Assembly: GCF_030445035.2 (NCBI RefSeq)
Contig: NC_080688.1
Span: 63,955,449 to 64,019,448 of the forward strand
Length of the DNA: 64,000 nt
Reading direction: 5' to 3'
DNA from: Dasypus novemcinctus
Taxonomy: Eukaryota; Chordata; Mammalia; Cingulata; Dasypodidae
Positions 11,651 to 50,707 of the stretch are shown here, in pieces; positions within the stretch are counted from its first letter, which is position 1; each line of letters starts with the position of its first letter. A program made the position numbers and the translations under genes. The notes beneath the pieces were generated by a model. The model did no database searches, had not been told where the DNA came from, and was given only the letters and a program-made list of their open reading frames with translations.

Positions 11651-13558
11651 CAAGGGATAACCAAAGATTAAACTGAGCAGAATGCTATTCTGCCCAACAT
11701 CATTAGAGACAGAAGTTTGTTCTGAGAAGGTGACTGAGAGTTGAATTTTAATTCCATCATCCAAGATAACTGAAGTATTTGACCATTACAGGACTGTTTT
11801 CTTCAAGCATTCCATCCTCAGCATTCTTGGTGGTTAAATGGCCTTTAAAAGATTGCTATTCCCAGCTGAGAAATACGCAATTAAAAGGGATAATTCTTAC
11901 AAATTTCCCATTTTGCAAGATTTCTCTTAAAGGGTTTTATGCTCAATATTCCTCCCCAGCCAATCACTGATTAAACAAGCCAGATTCTTACAGACATTCC
12001 TCCCTTTCCTGATTTTGGCTCTGAAAAACAAATCAATTAATATTCTAAGTTAGGACAGTTTTCTCAAATTTTATTTGCAGGGAAGTAGGGTAGGCTGGAA
12101 AAAAGGGAAACAGGACATTAAGAGGATGAAGTAAGGTGACACTTCAGCAAGTAAGTATTGTACCATATGCTATACAGGCATTGATAGGAACTCTCAACTC
12201 CAAAACTTAGTTCACCAAATCTGGTTTAATTTTACTAACTTATAGGTGATTTTATACTTAAGTTAAACTTAAGCGCTTGGATACTGGAAGATAAAGAACA
12301 GGAAAATAAAGCTTTAGTTAGAAAGTGGTTAAACTTTGAAGTATAACATTTTTGTCAGTGGTTTTTATTTCAGAATTTTTAAAAAATTGAATTTCTCTTT
12401 GCCTCACACTTCATTTATGCTGAAAATTCACCCTTAAACAACTTCAGAGCTCGGCAAGAAACCACAGTGGCTTATAGGCCACTAATTCTGTTACAGATGA
12501 AAGCATTCAATTATCTCTAGAAAATCCAATTCCTTAGAAAATGTTTTTGTGATTGACTAAGAATGTTTTAAAAATGTGGTGATACCACATGCTATTATTC
12601 AAGATCTTGATTTAAAAATTGGAATGAAGTAGCTTGTGGTCCTTGGATAAAACAAAGACACTAATCTGTTTGTTTTTTTCAATATAAAATGGCAGTCTAG
12701 ACGTACCTACAAAATGCTTTTATTCTAGATGTTAAGCTAGGTTTGTTTGAATCTTCACCTTTCTCTGTGCAACCCAAACATACTTTACAACAGCCAATTA
12801 AAAGTGGGTCATAATTTGTATTAACATCTTACTTACTGACACATTTAAAACACTTTGATCAAATACTGCCAATAACAAGTCAATACACTGTTTAGAGATA
12901 AGATTTCTCATGAGAAACCCTTAAGATTTTAAACAAAGCAAATTAATTTCCATCTTAAACTCAAGATAGGTGGTCTCACTGAAGGATCACGGTAGGGCAA
13001 TGGTTCTTAGTATTTTTCAGGTCACCCAGTGAGGCTTTTGATGATTGCTACTTATCAGAAGAATTGACGTCTACACAAAATTCTGCATAAAATATCAGAG
13101 TTCTCTAAGTTAACAATTTCCAGTAAGAGAGCAAAAAGTTGATAGTTTTACCTAAAACACAAACACAAACAACTGGTATGTGTGTGTATATATGTGTATC
13201 AAACTCATCCACCAACTTCTCTGTCAACATGTACATCCTTGGCCTGGTGATATGGCGGGTATTCTTACAGCCTTTGTCCGTCTGCTCAGCAGCACAACTT
13301 CATTATAGTTTATGAAACTCAAGGTGTACAGCTATGGCTTCTAGTTACTGTCTAGGGTCTACTATTAGATGGGTGTTTCACGGAATCTACCCACTTTTTG
13401 GTTGTCACTTTTCTGCTCACCATACATAGCAGTAGCTCAGTACTGCTGGCCAGTTCTTGCACATTTAGACTCACAAGAGTTCTGTTCCAAAACCTCATTT
13501 TAACTAGTTTCAAAAGTCCTCCATTAAAATTCAACACATCCTTGAACAGAGTGTAAAC
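11651..13558. other. unique AT-rich DNA downstream of SMAD2
   Basis: No gene or repeat was recognised. It may belong to the longest SMAD2 transcripts, or lie beyond the poly(A) site. A short TG/TA-rich tract sits near 13177-13200. Confidence 0.45.
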
Positions 13559-13564
13559 TTTATT
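13559..13564 (-). terminator. candidate SMAD2 distal poly(A) signal
   Basis: This is a canonical AATAAA on the minus strand, followed on the transcript side by a GT-rich stretch (GGATGTGTTG) within about 35 nt. It lies 11.4 kb from the stop codon, or roughly 10.2 kb without the lineage insertions. Other signals upstream compete, so this is only a candidate. Confidence 0.25.
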
Positions 13565-15763
13565 TCATCTATTCCCTTCCCAGACTTTATCATTCAGGAG
13601 CAACTTCTCCTTCCTCTGTGATCACATCTCCTTCCCAAACTATTTTTAAAATTTTATAAATACACTTTATTAAGTAATCTTAAACCACATAACTAACAAA
13701 GGCACAGACAGACAGCCAAAAACAAAACAAATCAAATCAAATCTGACTGCAAAGACTGGCAAAAACAAAAACAAAAAAAACCCAAAACACTAAAACATAA
13801 ACAAAAGGAGAAAAAAAGTGCCAAGTCCTTATCTAAAACCCCACTTATTCTAAAGTCAATAAGGTCATGTAACTTGAACTGGATCATGGTAAAACATTTT
13901 TTAGCTTCCTAAAAAACATGATTAATCTGTTGTTGGCTTATTGCTGAATTTGCTACACATAGTGCAATTCAATGTTCTTGCCTTTGACTAATATGGTAGA
14001 TTTTCATTAAGAATATAATCATTACAAATCTTTCTCTGTACAAACTGTCATTTGCTTTATTACAAATTCACCATCAAACTGATTCCACAAATATTTCCAT
14101 ACCCATTCAATGTAGAGGAGATAGCTTTTATTATGTATGACAGAGACTTCTTTTTTTCCTTTGGACTCCTATTATTTGTAAACTTTCATTTTCTTAGGTT
14201 GGGTTCATCTTGTATATTTTAACGAAAATGACACGAGTTTGATGAAAATGGAAGCTGGACAACTGCATAGTATGATTGTGTTCTTGAGTACTCAATGAAT
14301 ATGGCTTTCATGCTAACACTAGGACAGATCAATGCTTAAAGTACACTGGAGTACATCCTGATATCAATATACCTGCTTCTCACACTAAGGGGCTTTTCAA
14401 TCTATTTTGAAACAAAGGGGAGAAATGGATTATGTCAAATGGAGAGAAAGCCCAAACACAGGCCATACTATTTCTTCCCTACTCTTCAGTAGGGATAAAT
14501 ATGTGCAATTAAGGACACTAGGCTTATCATAAATAAATATCTTCCCAATGTAAATCATCAGTGGCACTATAATAGGCTAATCAACGAGAAGTGCTTCCAG
14601 GGTGAAGTGACAATTGAGAAGGATCTCCTCTATTGGTCTGTCAACTGAAATGATGTTGCATTTCAAGGTTGGGAGGGAGGTTCCTTTTAGAATGTTTTAT
14701 AGAGTTCTATGGTACAGACATTTAAGTAGGATTCGTTTAAATTGTTTTTTCCCCACTAAAAGACTGTTGAAACCATATTAGTCCTGGGCTGTTCACTGCC
14801 AAGTAAGGTATTTCAGCTTTTGAGGTCCTCTTTGCTGCGTCCTAAAGCATGTCTGTTTAGTCAATTTGAAGAAAGCAGTCTGCTGATCAAGAAAATACTG
14901 ATCAATCCACAGAACTGAGCTCTTGCAAGGCATAAAGAAAGTCTGCGTGATCTAAGAAGTTTCACAATTTTTTCAACTATTTCACGATGATGATATAATT
15001 ATCAGTAGATTATAGTTTACATTAAATTTTTGGAGTTTCTTTTTTTTTTTTACTTTTTTTGCTAAGAGTATATTCTATTTTGAGAGTAAACATAAAATTC
15101 CACCTTCTAAATTGTTTTTGCTTATAGCATACATGTATCTTATGTATTTGGCACAGGCAAACTTTCAAACAGACTAAAGTGTATAGTAGCACTTGTAGGG
15201 GTGTGTGTGCATGTGTGTGTGTGAGGGGTTAGATTAAACAATGCATGGCAGGTGGGATAAACATTTTATATAACATTAAATTAAAAAATAAAAAGATATA
15301 CTCTTGAGATCATATGTCTATACGTGAAATACACAAAATAAATAAATGTGGTTTTTTGTTTCCATATAATTTAGGGTGTGGATACCAACATGTACTCCCC
15401 TCTAAAAACAGATCAGTTTAAATAGAAATAAATTAAAACAATGAAAAAACTAGTCCCATATTAACATGGTAAACAACTCAAATGGCTTTTTTTTTTTTAA
15501 TGCTAGGAAAAAAGTTCATCTTTCACAGGTAGAAAGCAAACAAGATAAAAAGTGAGAGCACATACAGACACACACAAATATATATAAAAATTGACCAGAA
15601 ATCACAGGACATTTAAGCAATGTTTTCTTAAGCAGAACAACTTTTTTCATAGTTTCAATAGACTAAAATATTTGGTATGGGTGGAGGGAAGGAAATCAGT
15701 ATTTCACAATATTTTTTAACTTGAAAACCAGCTACAATAAAGCCTCAGCTCATTGCTTAATTA

Positions 15764-15784
15764 AAACACACACACACACACACA
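15764..15784. repeat. CA microsatellite
   Basis: This is a run of about ten CA units, read as GT on the SMAD2 transcript strand, within the probable 3' UTR. Confidence 0.9.
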
Positions 15785-18700
15785 GTACTTCTGACAGTCA
15801 TACGATTAAAGCTTACAGAGAACACACCTACATCACAGTGCACCAAGGATGCAGTCACTGAGAACCATCAGAAAACATTAGCAGACCTTGCAATCCATTA
15901 TACTGCAATATAAAATTAATGTCACACTAGAAAACCCTCACCTCCCATGGTCAGTGTTCCACCTCATAAGCACCTTAGGGGGTTGAGGCTGTAAGAATTT
16001 AGAGCATCTGCTCAATCTGTATCAGGGCATCCAATTCCTTTATCTGGCTATTGGATGATGCTTCACAATTTCACTACATTCACTGAAAATAAAATATAAT
16101 ACCACCTTCTGGCTTCTTGAACAGGATGAATAGCCTGGGAAATGTAGTAAAGACTAGAGCATCAAAGGTCTTATTTTCCCTCAAGAGAGAAGAAATCCAC
16201 AAACCACACTCAATTTTCTTTTACTGTTAAATATTTAAATTTCAGATTAAATTCAACCTACTAAGGACACATGATTTGTACTTACATACATACATATACA
16301 GATATATTCTATCTAATTGCTTCTTCTCTGTTCCATTAAGCCACCAGTTACCTTACCTGGATCACTAAGTGCCTTTGGCTATTTGTTATAAATCTCATCA
16401 ACAGTATTAAAGTGATTGGAGGATACAATAAGTATTGGAAATGCTGACAGCCACCGGGCAAATGAATTTAGTCCCATCTATGACAATGCAAGGGAGTAAG
16501 GGTAAAACAAAATAACAAGGGCAATTAACTCTTCCACATTTGCCTAGGATCTTCCTAGATCTAGCACTGGAAGTCACGTGTTCGGGGAACCCCAGTCCCA
16601 GGTAAAACAGGGTAGCTGGTCACCCCAAGAACACTCCTCAACTCCTTCCATAGCATTGCTAGAGAAAACAAGGCTTTTTAAGAGCATAAGCCTACCTTTA
16701 AGGGCATCGAGTCCCCAATTTTTTTTTTGTAATGCCTAGTTCCTCCAAAGCTTTTTGCTTAAAAGGCCAGAATTCCAAAAATATCTTAAAGGTGTCAATT
16801 TTAAGAAGAGTTGGGAGTGCTCAAGCAAATCAATGAGCAGCGTATAAAAGTTTACCCTTGAAACTGGTTTTCAGACAAATTCTCTAGGTAGAGAGGTTCA
16901 GAGGTTCAGCCAGAGGTTCTTTCTGGTTTTGTCCAGTCAGATAGTATTTTACTGTATCTTTCTGAGATTTTCAGAGATAAGTGAATAATCGAATTTAGTA
17001 TGCTTTTTCATATTCTTTTTTTGGGTAAAAATAGTCTATGCCAACTATTTCCCACATCCTTCCTTGCTTCATATATTAAAAAGAGACTGCCAACTGGAGA
17101 TATTTCCCTCAGATTACGCAGGTTCAGAATTATGTTAATTTTAACTGTGTTCCACCAGAAGGCCTGGCCTTGAGAGAAGATGGCAAAAAGAATATTCTCT
17201 GATATGAACATTTTTATTTTGCCTACACTGACGTGATCTAGTTCAATAACTGCAGAATTGCTTTCATTTTAATCTCTAGTTTGTCTTATCCTTTTGTATA
17301 AAATGTCTAGCATTATAGCTTTAATGTCAATAATAAAAAAGGTAAAAATATTTTTATCTTAAAGACTTGGGTGAGAAAAGCAAAAATAATATCTAAGGTT
17401 AAGTTGGTTGTGTTCTGCATTTTGCCAAGAAATAGGATTTTTATAAAACAAAATTCGTGCATGTTCCCTATTTGCTCCACATGATATTTCTCCTAATTTA
17501 AATTGTTCTTCACATTAATTACATAAACAAACAAACAAAAAAGAACTACATTCTTAATGTAGATACACATATTCACCATAAAGGATTGTATTCTTTCTCA
17601 CCAAAAATTTTTTCAGTTTGAACTATCTAACAAAGCAATATGAAAGTGAAGAACATATTTTCTTAGGGACTTAACTGAGGGGGAAAAATGTCTCTTTGGA
17701 AGAAGAGAGATTTTAGTTAAGACTTCTGTTCAAAGACAAATGCTGAAAACCAACTTTATGCTACAGTATTGTAAAGGGTAGAACTTAATATAGAACTGGA
17801 AATATGGCAAGTTATCTAGTGACTATCATTGTAAAATGGCCAAAAACTTTCAAGCCACAGGGATAAAGGAGAACAGTTGGGTATGAACTGAAAAATATAT
17901 AAAAGTATGTTTTTAATTTTAAAACTTCATTTTTGTTCTTACATCAGCATATTATGTATTTTATTGTTTGTCCAATAAAGTATAATCTTGGTGAATTAGA
18001 AATAATAAGCACACTCCCATCTCCCACCCAAAAGAGCAAAACTGGAAATTTTGGAGTAAATAAAGAGTTATTTTTCAGGGGTGGGGGGATAGGAAGATAG
18101 GGGAGTATCACTTTCCTTTAAATCATGGAGAATAATTTAAAAGTTCTTTGTGTGGAGTTAATGAACCCTTCTCATTCTCACAGCAGCATTTTTGTTCAGG
18201 AGGCTTTTACATCTCAACCAATGGTGAAATTCTGTATACATTACGGATCTCAAGGCAGCATATTGACACTCAAGTTACCTTAGGCTAATACACTCTGGCC
18301 AGATGCCTTGTGAGTCAGGGATGGTTCAAAGAACCTTGAAAAATCCATTTCTATTGGCCAGAGCTAAGAAAATCAGGTCTGAACCACCTTCAGGTTATCC
18401 TTAAAGAACTTAACTTGGTAATGGTACTTTTCACGGTATCTTAAAACAGCAATCTCACACTAGAGAGAAAAGTAAGAGGGGAAGCAAACATCACGTAAAA
18501 ACAACAACAAAAAAAGTTAACCCTAAATTAGTACCTTCCAGGGACTACTTGATGTATAATTTGTGAAGAGGTATATGGCAATAATTTTATTTCATGTTAA
18601 CAAATTCCAGTTATGCCTCTTAGTTGTCAAACTGCCTAAAAATGGCATACCAACTAAACCGCCAAATTAGCACGCTGGCAGGATTTTTTAAAAAAACAAA

Positions 18701-19599
18701 AACTGATAAATTTCTTTCCACGAAAAAAAAATATCGGCAAACAAATAACTTTTTAATGAGGTCTGAGATTTTAAAAACTGACTGATTCAGCATTCCTAAA
18801 ATGACCCGTTAGTTCTGAGTGTATAGGTATATGTAAATTCATACCCTATATACTTTATTTCCTATTAAAAAGATTTGAAGCAGTTCTGCTATACATAAAG
18901 TTAGCTAAAATAACCAAGATAAAACAGTTCCTACTCAAGAAATTATGTGAATACATTCAACAAGTTCTTATCATAATAGACCAACATGAGGCTATCCAGA
19001 AGAGCTCACATTTCCTGGTTGAGATAGTCCAAAAAAGCACAGGAATTCTACTCCAAAATAGTTTGCCCCTCGTTCTTTATACATAAAAGGCAGTATGAAC
19101 AAACATACCCATTAAAACTTGAAAAATAAGATATAAAAGGAACTCAAGAGTGGCTGTTGACTACCTCTGGAGACACACACCAACATCTTTGATTGCAATC
19201 CAGTATGGCCCAAGACATCAACACGGGTATATATTATAGCAATCACTGGCTGTAATGGCCAGAGAAGTTCATAATTCTAATCATAATTTAAAATAGAAGC
19301 TGATGATTTATGCTATTTGCCAGTTATAAAGACATTCCACTGGATAGAATTTCTGAATTACTGTACAGATTTAAGTGGTTACCAAATTTGAACATCAATT
19401 CTCATGGTGAAGAAGTTAGGATTCTGGGCAGAAAAATCACCTTTCTTTTTGGTCATTTGTAAAGTTCAAAGGAGGGAAACACTGATGTAAGCAGATAAAG
19501 CATGGTTTGCAGGGGAAAGGACAACCACCAAGTACCATCAAGGACATGTATGTTGTTAGAAAGGGAGGAAGAGCAGGAGCAACCAGTAGCCTGGTTTCG

Positions 19600-20600
19600 C
19601 CAGACGTCAGGTCCCCCGCAGCACCACCAAGATGCCACAAGAGGAAGGTCAGCTCAGCTGTTCGCTAAACCTGCTCCTGCAAAAATAGAAGCCAAAAAAG
19701 GCTTCAGACAAGAAGTGCAACCAAAAGGAAAAAGGGGAGCAAAGGGAAAACAAGCTGAAGTGGCTACCTAAGAAACTAAAGAGGATTTATTTGCAGAAAA
19801 TGGAGAAACTAAACATGAGGAGGAGAGTCTAGCCTCTGATGAAGTAGGAGAGAAAAGAAGGCAAGTCTGGTTAATATCGTATACCATGTTCTATCAGTGG
19901 TCCCTGTTTCTCCCTTCTGGTACAATCCAGAGGAATATTTTTATCAATTATTTTGTAAATGCAAATTTTTTCAGTAGCTCTAGAAGAAACATTTTTAAGG
20001 AGATGGGAATCCTACTTCAATCCATTTTTTAAGTGTAAATGCCTTTTATTTAAAAAGAGGAAATCATCTGCTGGTTATTTTTGGGTACAATTAGAAAACA
20101 GTGGGATATTGAATTATGGCAGGCTTTGTCTTAGATGTCAACTTAACATTCTACCGGGTAGGGGAGGCAGTTTTTATACCCTCTAATACAACACATACTA
20201 AATGGTGATTTGGAGTCACAGTCATGCATTTAGTATAACATTTTAAATTACTTCTATTTCCAAGTTTTTTAGTAGAAATTTTTCTTAAAACCACTCCCTC
20301 ATCTTGGCTCTCCCTGTCAGAACTCTTAACATCCTTGGTCGTACACTGTGAATTAGTGTGACTTAAAGCTGTTAATAGCTTATTAACATTTGAAGATATT
20401 GGTACTTGATATCCTCTAAAGGGAAACTTGCCTCCAAATTTTAAGCTGGAAAGTCACTGGAATAACTTTAGAAAAACTACATGGTTTTTTTCTTAGGTTT
20501 TCAGTACACCGTACATTAATAATTGTGCACAAATTTTTCATAATGTCTGTGTGGTGATTTTAAAAACAATCAATAAAATGTCAATTATGAAAGAAAAAAG
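19600..20600 (+). pseudogene. HMGN1: HMGN1 processed pseudogene
   Basis: This is an intronless copy of the mRNA for the nucleosome-binding protein HMGN1, lying antisense to SMAD2. The ATG at 19632 is followed by a one-base insertion in the first codons. About 40 bp of the N-terminal nucleosome-binding region and about 17 bp farther on are deleted. The recognisable remains read AKPAPAKIEAKKG, then KGKRGAKGKQAEV. A stop replaces the next codons at about 19769. The acidic C-terminal part and a long 3' UTR follow, ending with AATAAA at 20572-20577 and an A-rich tail. No target duplication is clear. It cannot encode HMGN1. Confidence 0.9.
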
Positions 20601-21060
20601 GAATACAATTCAGTTGATGAATAATAAAGGATTTAGTAAAGCACATGAAGGAAAGAAAACAGGTAATAAATTAGATATGTCTAAACATCAATGCACTAGA
20701 GCAGAGTAAGAGAAAAAATCATCCTTGGGCCACAAATTGCTTAGTTAGCTAAAGTTACTGGGAGGGAGGCAGAACAGGGAGAGGGAAGTCATGAAATTGG
20801 ATTGTACACCTATTACAGCAAAGACTGTAAAGACAGATTTTTTAAGTACAGTGGAGACTGAGACTGTCTTGTGTTATTTTACCTTACACCATCAACCAAA
20901 CCCACCCTTAGATTAGGAAGCTATCTAATATTGAATAAATGTTCCAAGTATTTAGTTATTTTTTAAAAAAGAAAGATCTTAAAGGTATATTTGGACAGCT
21001 TTTGGCAGAGGTAGAGAAATCAAGTTTGTGTGTGTGTGTATATGTGTAAACCGACACATA

Positions 21061-21148
21061 CTTTTTCTTTTTTTAAGGAGGCACAAGAGATTGAACCCAG
21101 GACCTTGTACATGCGAAGCAGGCACTCGACCACTGAGCTACACCCACA
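21061..21148 (-). mobile_element. short DAS-type SINE in SMAD2 3' UTR
   Basis: An antisense short SINE with the tRNA-like motifs GATTGAACCCAGGACCTTGT (B-box region) and CCACTGAGCTACACCC (A-box region). It is derived from a tRNA-Ala-like gene. It lies in the same orientation as SMAD2, within the probable UTR. Confidence 0.85.
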
Positions 21149-21454
21149 ACCTACATATACTCGTTCATTTGCTTTCAACTAAGCAAGAGACTGTTTTTCA
21201 CCTTCCAAGTCATAGTCTTGATAAAAATTGGCAAAAGGCACAAATAAAGTGAAATTAAAATAATTTTTAAAAAGGACACAATCTGATAATGTTTAAAAGA
21301 CAGATGAGTCAAGCAAAACTGGATATGGTTTAAGGTTTTTTTAAAAACTATTAAACAATTCATAAACATATATTTGGAATACAGAATAAGAACATTCACC
21401 TTTCAAGAAAATTGAGGCCGATTTCCCTTTGGCAAAGACAGGTCCTTAGAGAAA

Positions 21455-21585
21455 GTAACCCACACTAGACTAAGCACAGCTTGAGGGTAAGGACCACATC
21501 CCATGCATCTTTCATTTCTCAGTATCTAGCACAGTGGCTGGATAAAGGACAGGCATCAATAAATGTTTACTGAATGTATATCATA
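21455..21585 (+). repeat. L2 LINE 3' end fragment
   Basis: Forward L2 end: CTTGAGGGTAAGGACCACAT, then CTAGCACAGTGGCTGG and ATCAATAAATGTTTACTGAA. Confidence 0.75.
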
Positions 21586-21772
21586 ATGTATAATTAGTTG
21601 AAATGTTCTATTGGTGTAACTCAAAGCTAATAAAATCTTTAAAGATGAGAAAAGAGCACAATCAGTGGTATTCTAAAAGTTTGGCCTAAATCCAGTTATA
21701 TTTCTGAATTTCTGCCAATGATTTTAAAGACTTTTCACACAGGAAAAAAAAATTTTAACAAAGCAATGCAAC

Positions 21773-21869
21773 CTTTTTTTTTTTTTTGAGGTAACGGGGC
21801 CAAGTATCGAACCAGGGACATCCCATGAGGGAAGTAAGTGCTCCACCGCTTGAGCCAAATCCGTTCCGC
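21773..21869 (-). mobile_element. short tRNA-derived SINE in SMAD2 3' UTR
   Basis: This short SINE is antisense, with a T run at its left. The target duplication is AGCAATGCAAC / AGCAAGGCAAC (21762-21772 and 21870-21880), one mismatch. The head differs from the tRNA-Ala type: it reads TGGCTCAAGCGGTGGAGCAC on the minus strand, as in the left unit of the dimer at 28658. Confidence 0.85.
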
Positions 21870-23019
21870 AGCAAGGCAACTTTTTATTCAAAAGAAACCT
21901 TACGTTGAACCCCAAATCAGAATTAAAATGAAGATGCTATTGGTACTGGTTAGACTAAAGTCAGAGGGAACTCCACCAGCCTCCAACCCTCTAAGTCATA
22001 CCTAGGTGTTCTCTGTGCAACTTATCTTGAAAACCACCACTGGTCTTAGAAATGTGATAGAAAGCATGGTCATTCATTTCTGATGTCCTTAAACTGAGGA
22101 AATTACTCATACTGTGGAGGATAAATTCTAAATAATGCTAATTTTTAAAAAAAGACAAAATCAATAGAGAAGACCCCTATTACTTAGCAAAGTAATTATT
22201 GGGATCGACATGAATGAGGCCACAGTAGACTAAACAGAATGCTAAAACAGCATCTCATTAAAAAGAAAATAGGATTCTTAAACATAGTCACACAAACGTT
22301 AATCATCACCATGAAGTCATCTGTTTCACAGGTATAAACTGCTCGGTACAATAGGTGTTTCCAAAGAGTTGAGTCCCCATTTCCTGTTGTATAGAAAAAT
22401 CCCACAGAATTGCAGAGTTGTGCTCCACTACTGAATGCTATAGCTGGAAATGCTTCAATTAATGCAATCAATGCAAGAGTAATTGTCATGACCTTTTACC
22501 ACATTCCTGACCCCTAATATTACTACAAGTTCTCAAGTAAAAACTTCCCAAGCAGCAGCAAGAGGTTCCACTGTTTTCTCCAGCAGGTCTGACAGTGGCA
22601 ATATCTGAGATATTTACTCTAATCACAAGATGGATAGGAGTAGTAGTAATTCAGTAATGGCAGTAAGAAGTCTGGTAGCAAGCAGGCAGTCACTACAATG
22701 GTAAAAATTTGCCCAAAGCAGATTTAAAGAAGGACTTGTTAAATTAAGTGGTATTGACCTGGTACAGATGACAATCTTTACAGCAAGGGTTTGAGGAAGA
22801 AGAAAATTTAGTGAGAAGGACATATGAAGCAGTAGATCATAAAATAAGGCCACCTTCAACATATTATAAATTATAGAACCATTCTGATCCTCAAGTTTGG
22901 ATCTGTATAGAGGTTTGTGTATAAAAGCATTTATACCTAATGAGTGATTTCCTTTAAAATGAGCCTTTGCAACTGACGATGCTCATCTCTGCCAGGAATG
23001 CTTGCCTCTTCTGGCTTTT

Positions 23020-23285
23020 CACTTGGCTTGTTCCTTCTGGCAGGTGTTAGGTCAAGCCTCACTTTCTCAGAGAGGTCTTTCTCGACGTTCTTATCTGAAG
23101 CATCCCCTTGTTATTTTCAGTCACAGTACCCTCTTTATCTCTTTCATGACAAATAAGATGATTAAGAGTTATAATATCTGATATCTCAGCAAAGGCAGGA
23201 ACTGTATCAGTCTTGTTCACCTTTACCAAAGACTAAGAAAGTTCCTGGCACATGATAGGTGAACAATAAATATTTGTTGGGATGA
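23020..23285 (+). repeat. L2 LINE 3' end fragment
   Basis: Forward L2: CAAGCCTCACTTTCTCAGAG, then GTTCCTGGCACATGATAGGT and AACAATAAATATTTGTTGGG. An L2 piece at this place in the UTR also exists in human SMAD2 as I remember it, which supports the UTR assignment. Confidence 0.8.
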
Positions 23286-25003
23286 ATAAAAAATTATTTT
23301 GTCAAATTGACATGAATACATGCGTATACACACAAATATAGGAAATAAGAGAATATCCAAAACAACCAAATGCTCAAAATATTGAAAATGACACCTGTGG
23401 AGACAGGTTAATATGATTTCAAAGAACAAGTACCAAAGATATCTATCTTAAAAAATATGAACATTTACTAAAAGGGCATCAGAAGTGGTTATTTTCCATT
23501 TCTACTGAGATGAAAACAAGAAAAAAATGTTGCAAATGCAATGAGTTAACATTAGACACAAGGATTACTTGCTGCATAATGGATTATCAACATATCTTCT
23601 GGAATTTTCTCCCACTGCAGAGCATAAAATATGGTTGGTTATAATAGTCAACCACTTATCCAGGATTCGTTAAGAACAGCTCAGACTGCAGATAATTATA
23701 AGCTAAAAAAATCGATTCTCCCTCAATTTTAATTGTGTTCATAATTATGTAAAATAACATAGATTTCATAAATTGAATATAACATACTTTAAAAACAGAT
23801 GGCCCTTATCTGCAGATCATACCTCAGCATCATTTTTTCTAGGTATTTTGCAGAAGCAACTGCATTTATAAAAGGTACATTTCATAATACAATCTGGTAA
23901 CTAGATTAAATGAAAACAACGCAAATCAAAGAGCTCAAGGTCTGCTGCATAAGTATTTTAAAATACTTTAAAACAGGGTATTTACACCTAAAGGTTAGCT
24001 TTTAAAAAAGGATAAATATACTGAAATAACTCTAGCATATCCCTGAAAATAATTATACTGCCACTGTGCATTTTTATGAGGTGTAAGGATAAACCAGGAG
24101 ACTGCTAGATTTACACAAGTCAATGATTATCTATTAAAATTTGGTTGTAGGACAAGGAGACTTAACTCCAAATGTATTTTTAATATACTCCAGAATTAAC
24201 TTGTTCTAGCAGTATCAGTGCATCCACTACTGGCAACAGATGTCATTCTACTATGTTTTGGTATCAGGACAAAAGCAGGAATGGAGAAGAGGTTTGGAAA
24301 GACTTTCTGTGTAGTTACCATAATGAGACTATGCAGGAAATAAACACAAAAGGAATGAATGGTTAAATTCCATTGAACACATTAAGGTAAGGATTTCAAA
24401 AGTTAATCTGCTTTTCTCCCCCACTAGTTTATTTTTGGTAAAAGTCAGAAAAATTAGTTTTTCTACAAAGAAAATCTGTTTCTAAATGATAATTTCAAAA
24501 TCTTGATATATATATTATATATTAAAAAAGACACAAAAATAACGGAGAAATGGGAGTAACAGATTAGGTACTTTAACTTTATAAAGGCTTGCCTAAACCA
24601 AGAAGCAGCACACACACACCTAATTTATGCAAACTAAAAAATGTATATAAACAGTACAATACTGAGATACTGGATCATGATACATTACCTGTACATATAA
24701 CTACTATTGTTATTAATAAACCTTTGGGACACTCAGTTTTATGCCCAAGAAGACATCATCAAGTCTTTAAAATCTTCTCTTCCTCTTTTATGGGACAGTA
24801 TTTCTAGACAACTAATTTTCCCATCTAATATTCAAATATAGGAAACAGATTCCACAAGGTGCTTTAACTGATGAGACCTCAAGTGCTGTTTTCTCTCTTG
24901 AATGTTTGGACAGTAAACAGTTCATGGGAACCATACACAAATAGCTATGACAGAAGAGTTGTTACATTAAGTCTGCTGATGGGACTTGCTTGTTGATGAA
25001 GCT

Positions 25004-50707
<25,704 letters not shown>

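Larger units (their letters stand above)
13559..25003 (-). other. SMAD2: SMAD2 3' UTR and downstream DNA (end not fixed)
   Basis: This AT-rich stretch of mostly unique sequence runs on from the stop codon without another gene. SMAD2 transcripts are known for a 3' UTR many kilobases long. The first few kilobases, including the L2 piece near 23025-23285, look like the UTR I know from human, so that part is well supported. The far end is uncertain. Minus-strand AATAAA motifs occur at 13559-13564, 13666-13671, 14056-14061 and 17213-17218, among others. The stretch is interrupted by an HMGN1 retrocopy, two short SINEs, L2 pieces and a CA repeat, which would all be transcribed if the UTR extends past them. 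Confidence 0.6.

Noticed and set aside
19502..19771. An active HMGN gene
   Set aside because: There are no introns, an early one-base insertion, two deletions in the nucleosome-binding region, a premature stop and an A-rich end. It is a processed pseudogene.
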